This document shows, piece after piece, positions 40,870-41,348 of a stretch of DNA of 41,348 nt. Position 1 is the stretch's first letter; the number at the start of each line of letters is the position of its first letter. Source of the stretch: Alteromonas sp. ALT199 (GTDB taxonomy: Bacteria; Pseudomonadota; Gammaproteobacteria; Enterobacterales; Alteromonadaceae); assembly GCF_018619335.1 (NCBI RefSeq), contig NZ_JAHHDX010000058.1:1-41348 (forward strand). The letters are read 5' to 3'. A model generated the notes under the pieces. That model was given only the letters and a program-made list of their open reading frames with translations. It searched no databases and was not told the origin of the DNA. The translations under genes and the position numbers were made by a program.

Positions 40870-41348
40870 CCTTCTAAATCTCGATGAAATAACCCTCCGT
40901 TAGCTAGTTTTGAGTTAAACAAAAAATTAAGCATTTACTACACTTGACATAGTCAATACTTGCTGGCGTTTAAATTAGAGTAAAAACACTTGAAGAATAA
41001 GTAGCGATTACTCAACGTTAAGAAACGCACAACAAAAGCGAATACTGATTAAATTGCACACAACCCACATGTTAGATTTAAAAAACCATTAACAAGCATG
41101 TTAACAATTCAAAAGTTAGCGATGAAACATCAATTAATTGAGTTGAAATGCAGAACGAATTAAAGGCTGGTGAAAGATAATTCAGAACTGATAATAAATC
41201 TAACGTCACCTGAAAAAAAGAACTTGACTAAAACCATTACAGACGAACGAAAACAGCATAAATAAAGAGCTGTAGAGAAAGAAAAAACGCTATGGGTAAT
41301 TATTAACCACACTTTGTTTAATATTAATACGCCCCTCTGTACATAAAG
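40870..41348 (+). other. A-rich non-coding region, probable leader of the next gene
   Basis: No coding sequence is apparent. TTGACATAGTCAA (40944-40956) is an inverted repeat that also holds a -35-like TTGACA. TTAAC-AAGCAT-GTTAA (41089-41104) is a further symmetric site. The sequence is rich in A on the plus strand to the end of the window and could be a long 5' untranslated region. Confidence 0.4.

Noticed and set aside
1..41348. CRISPR array, tRNA, rRNA or complete insertion sequence
   Set aside because: No regularly spaced direct repeats, no tRNA-like cloverleaf that I could recognise by eye, and no transposase gene.

Overview
The window looks like chromosomal DNA of a marine gammaproteobacterium of the Alteromonas type. 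This is inferred from moderate-to-low GC content, the gene families present (TonB receptor with a Pro/Ala-rich insert, YchJ, YdcH, TrhP/YfhL, MesX/MesD) and gammaproteobacterial-style LexA and FNR sites. No database search was possible. There is no rRNA, tRNA, CRISPR array or complete insertion sequence that I can see.

Layout. 1-5.4 kb: a small SulA-like SOS gene behind a LexA-type box, a YchJ protein, a membrane diguanylate cyclase, a decayed small lipoprotein gene (minus strand), a short-chain dehydrogenase and a DUF6174-type lipoprotein. 5.5-9.5 kb: a tight minus-strand operon of histidine phosphatase, ACAD10/11-like acyl-CoA dehydrogenase, APH-type kinase and quinone oxidoreductase; it resembles the kinase/dehydrogenase pair used for 4-hydroxyacyl-CoA breakdown. 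9.7-15 kb: a TonB-dependent receptor with a possibly structured leader, an XdhC protein, a FrnE-like DsbA protein and a membrane-anchored SGNH hydrolase. 15.1-16.5 kb: hemN with an FNR-like site. 16.5-22.4 kb: molybdate uptake (modABC) and molybdopterin synthesis (moaB, moaC, moaD, moaE), with moeB divergent; moaA and moeA are not here. 22.5-23.6 kb: an aspartoacylase/AstE-like enzyme.

23.6-25.8 kb is a patch of small accessory-looking genes (DUF3592 membrane protein, GNAT acetyltransferase, RelE/ParE toxin with Phd/YefM antitoxin) with hairpins and a short repeated motif between them. 25.8-28.9 kb: a large secreted HExxHxxGxxH metalloprotease with a small membrane protein after it. 29.2-30.3 kb: a crotonase and a YdcH protein. 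30.5-32.2 kb: trhP and a YfhL-type ferredoxin as an operon behind a consensus FNR box. 32.4-33.6 kb: a class I aminotransferase gene split by a frameshift. 33.7-36.2 kb: a saccharopine-dehydrogenase-like protein and a Tat-exported HisC-like aminotransferase, separated by a strong shared terminator. 36.5-38.4 kb: DUF7218 and a secreted carboxylesterase. 38.6-40.8 kb: mesX-mesD, a folate-independent methionine synthase system. The last 540 bases hold a terminator and an A-rich, apparently non-coding leader for a gene beyond the window.

The observations I rate highest are the LvaA/LvaC-like operon, the FNR box in front of the oxygen-independent tRNA hydroxylation gene with its ferredoxin, the frameshifted aminotransferase whose break lies just after an in-frame TTTAAAC slippery heptamer, the Tat-exported PLP enzyme, and the mesX-mesD pair whose methyl donor is unknown.
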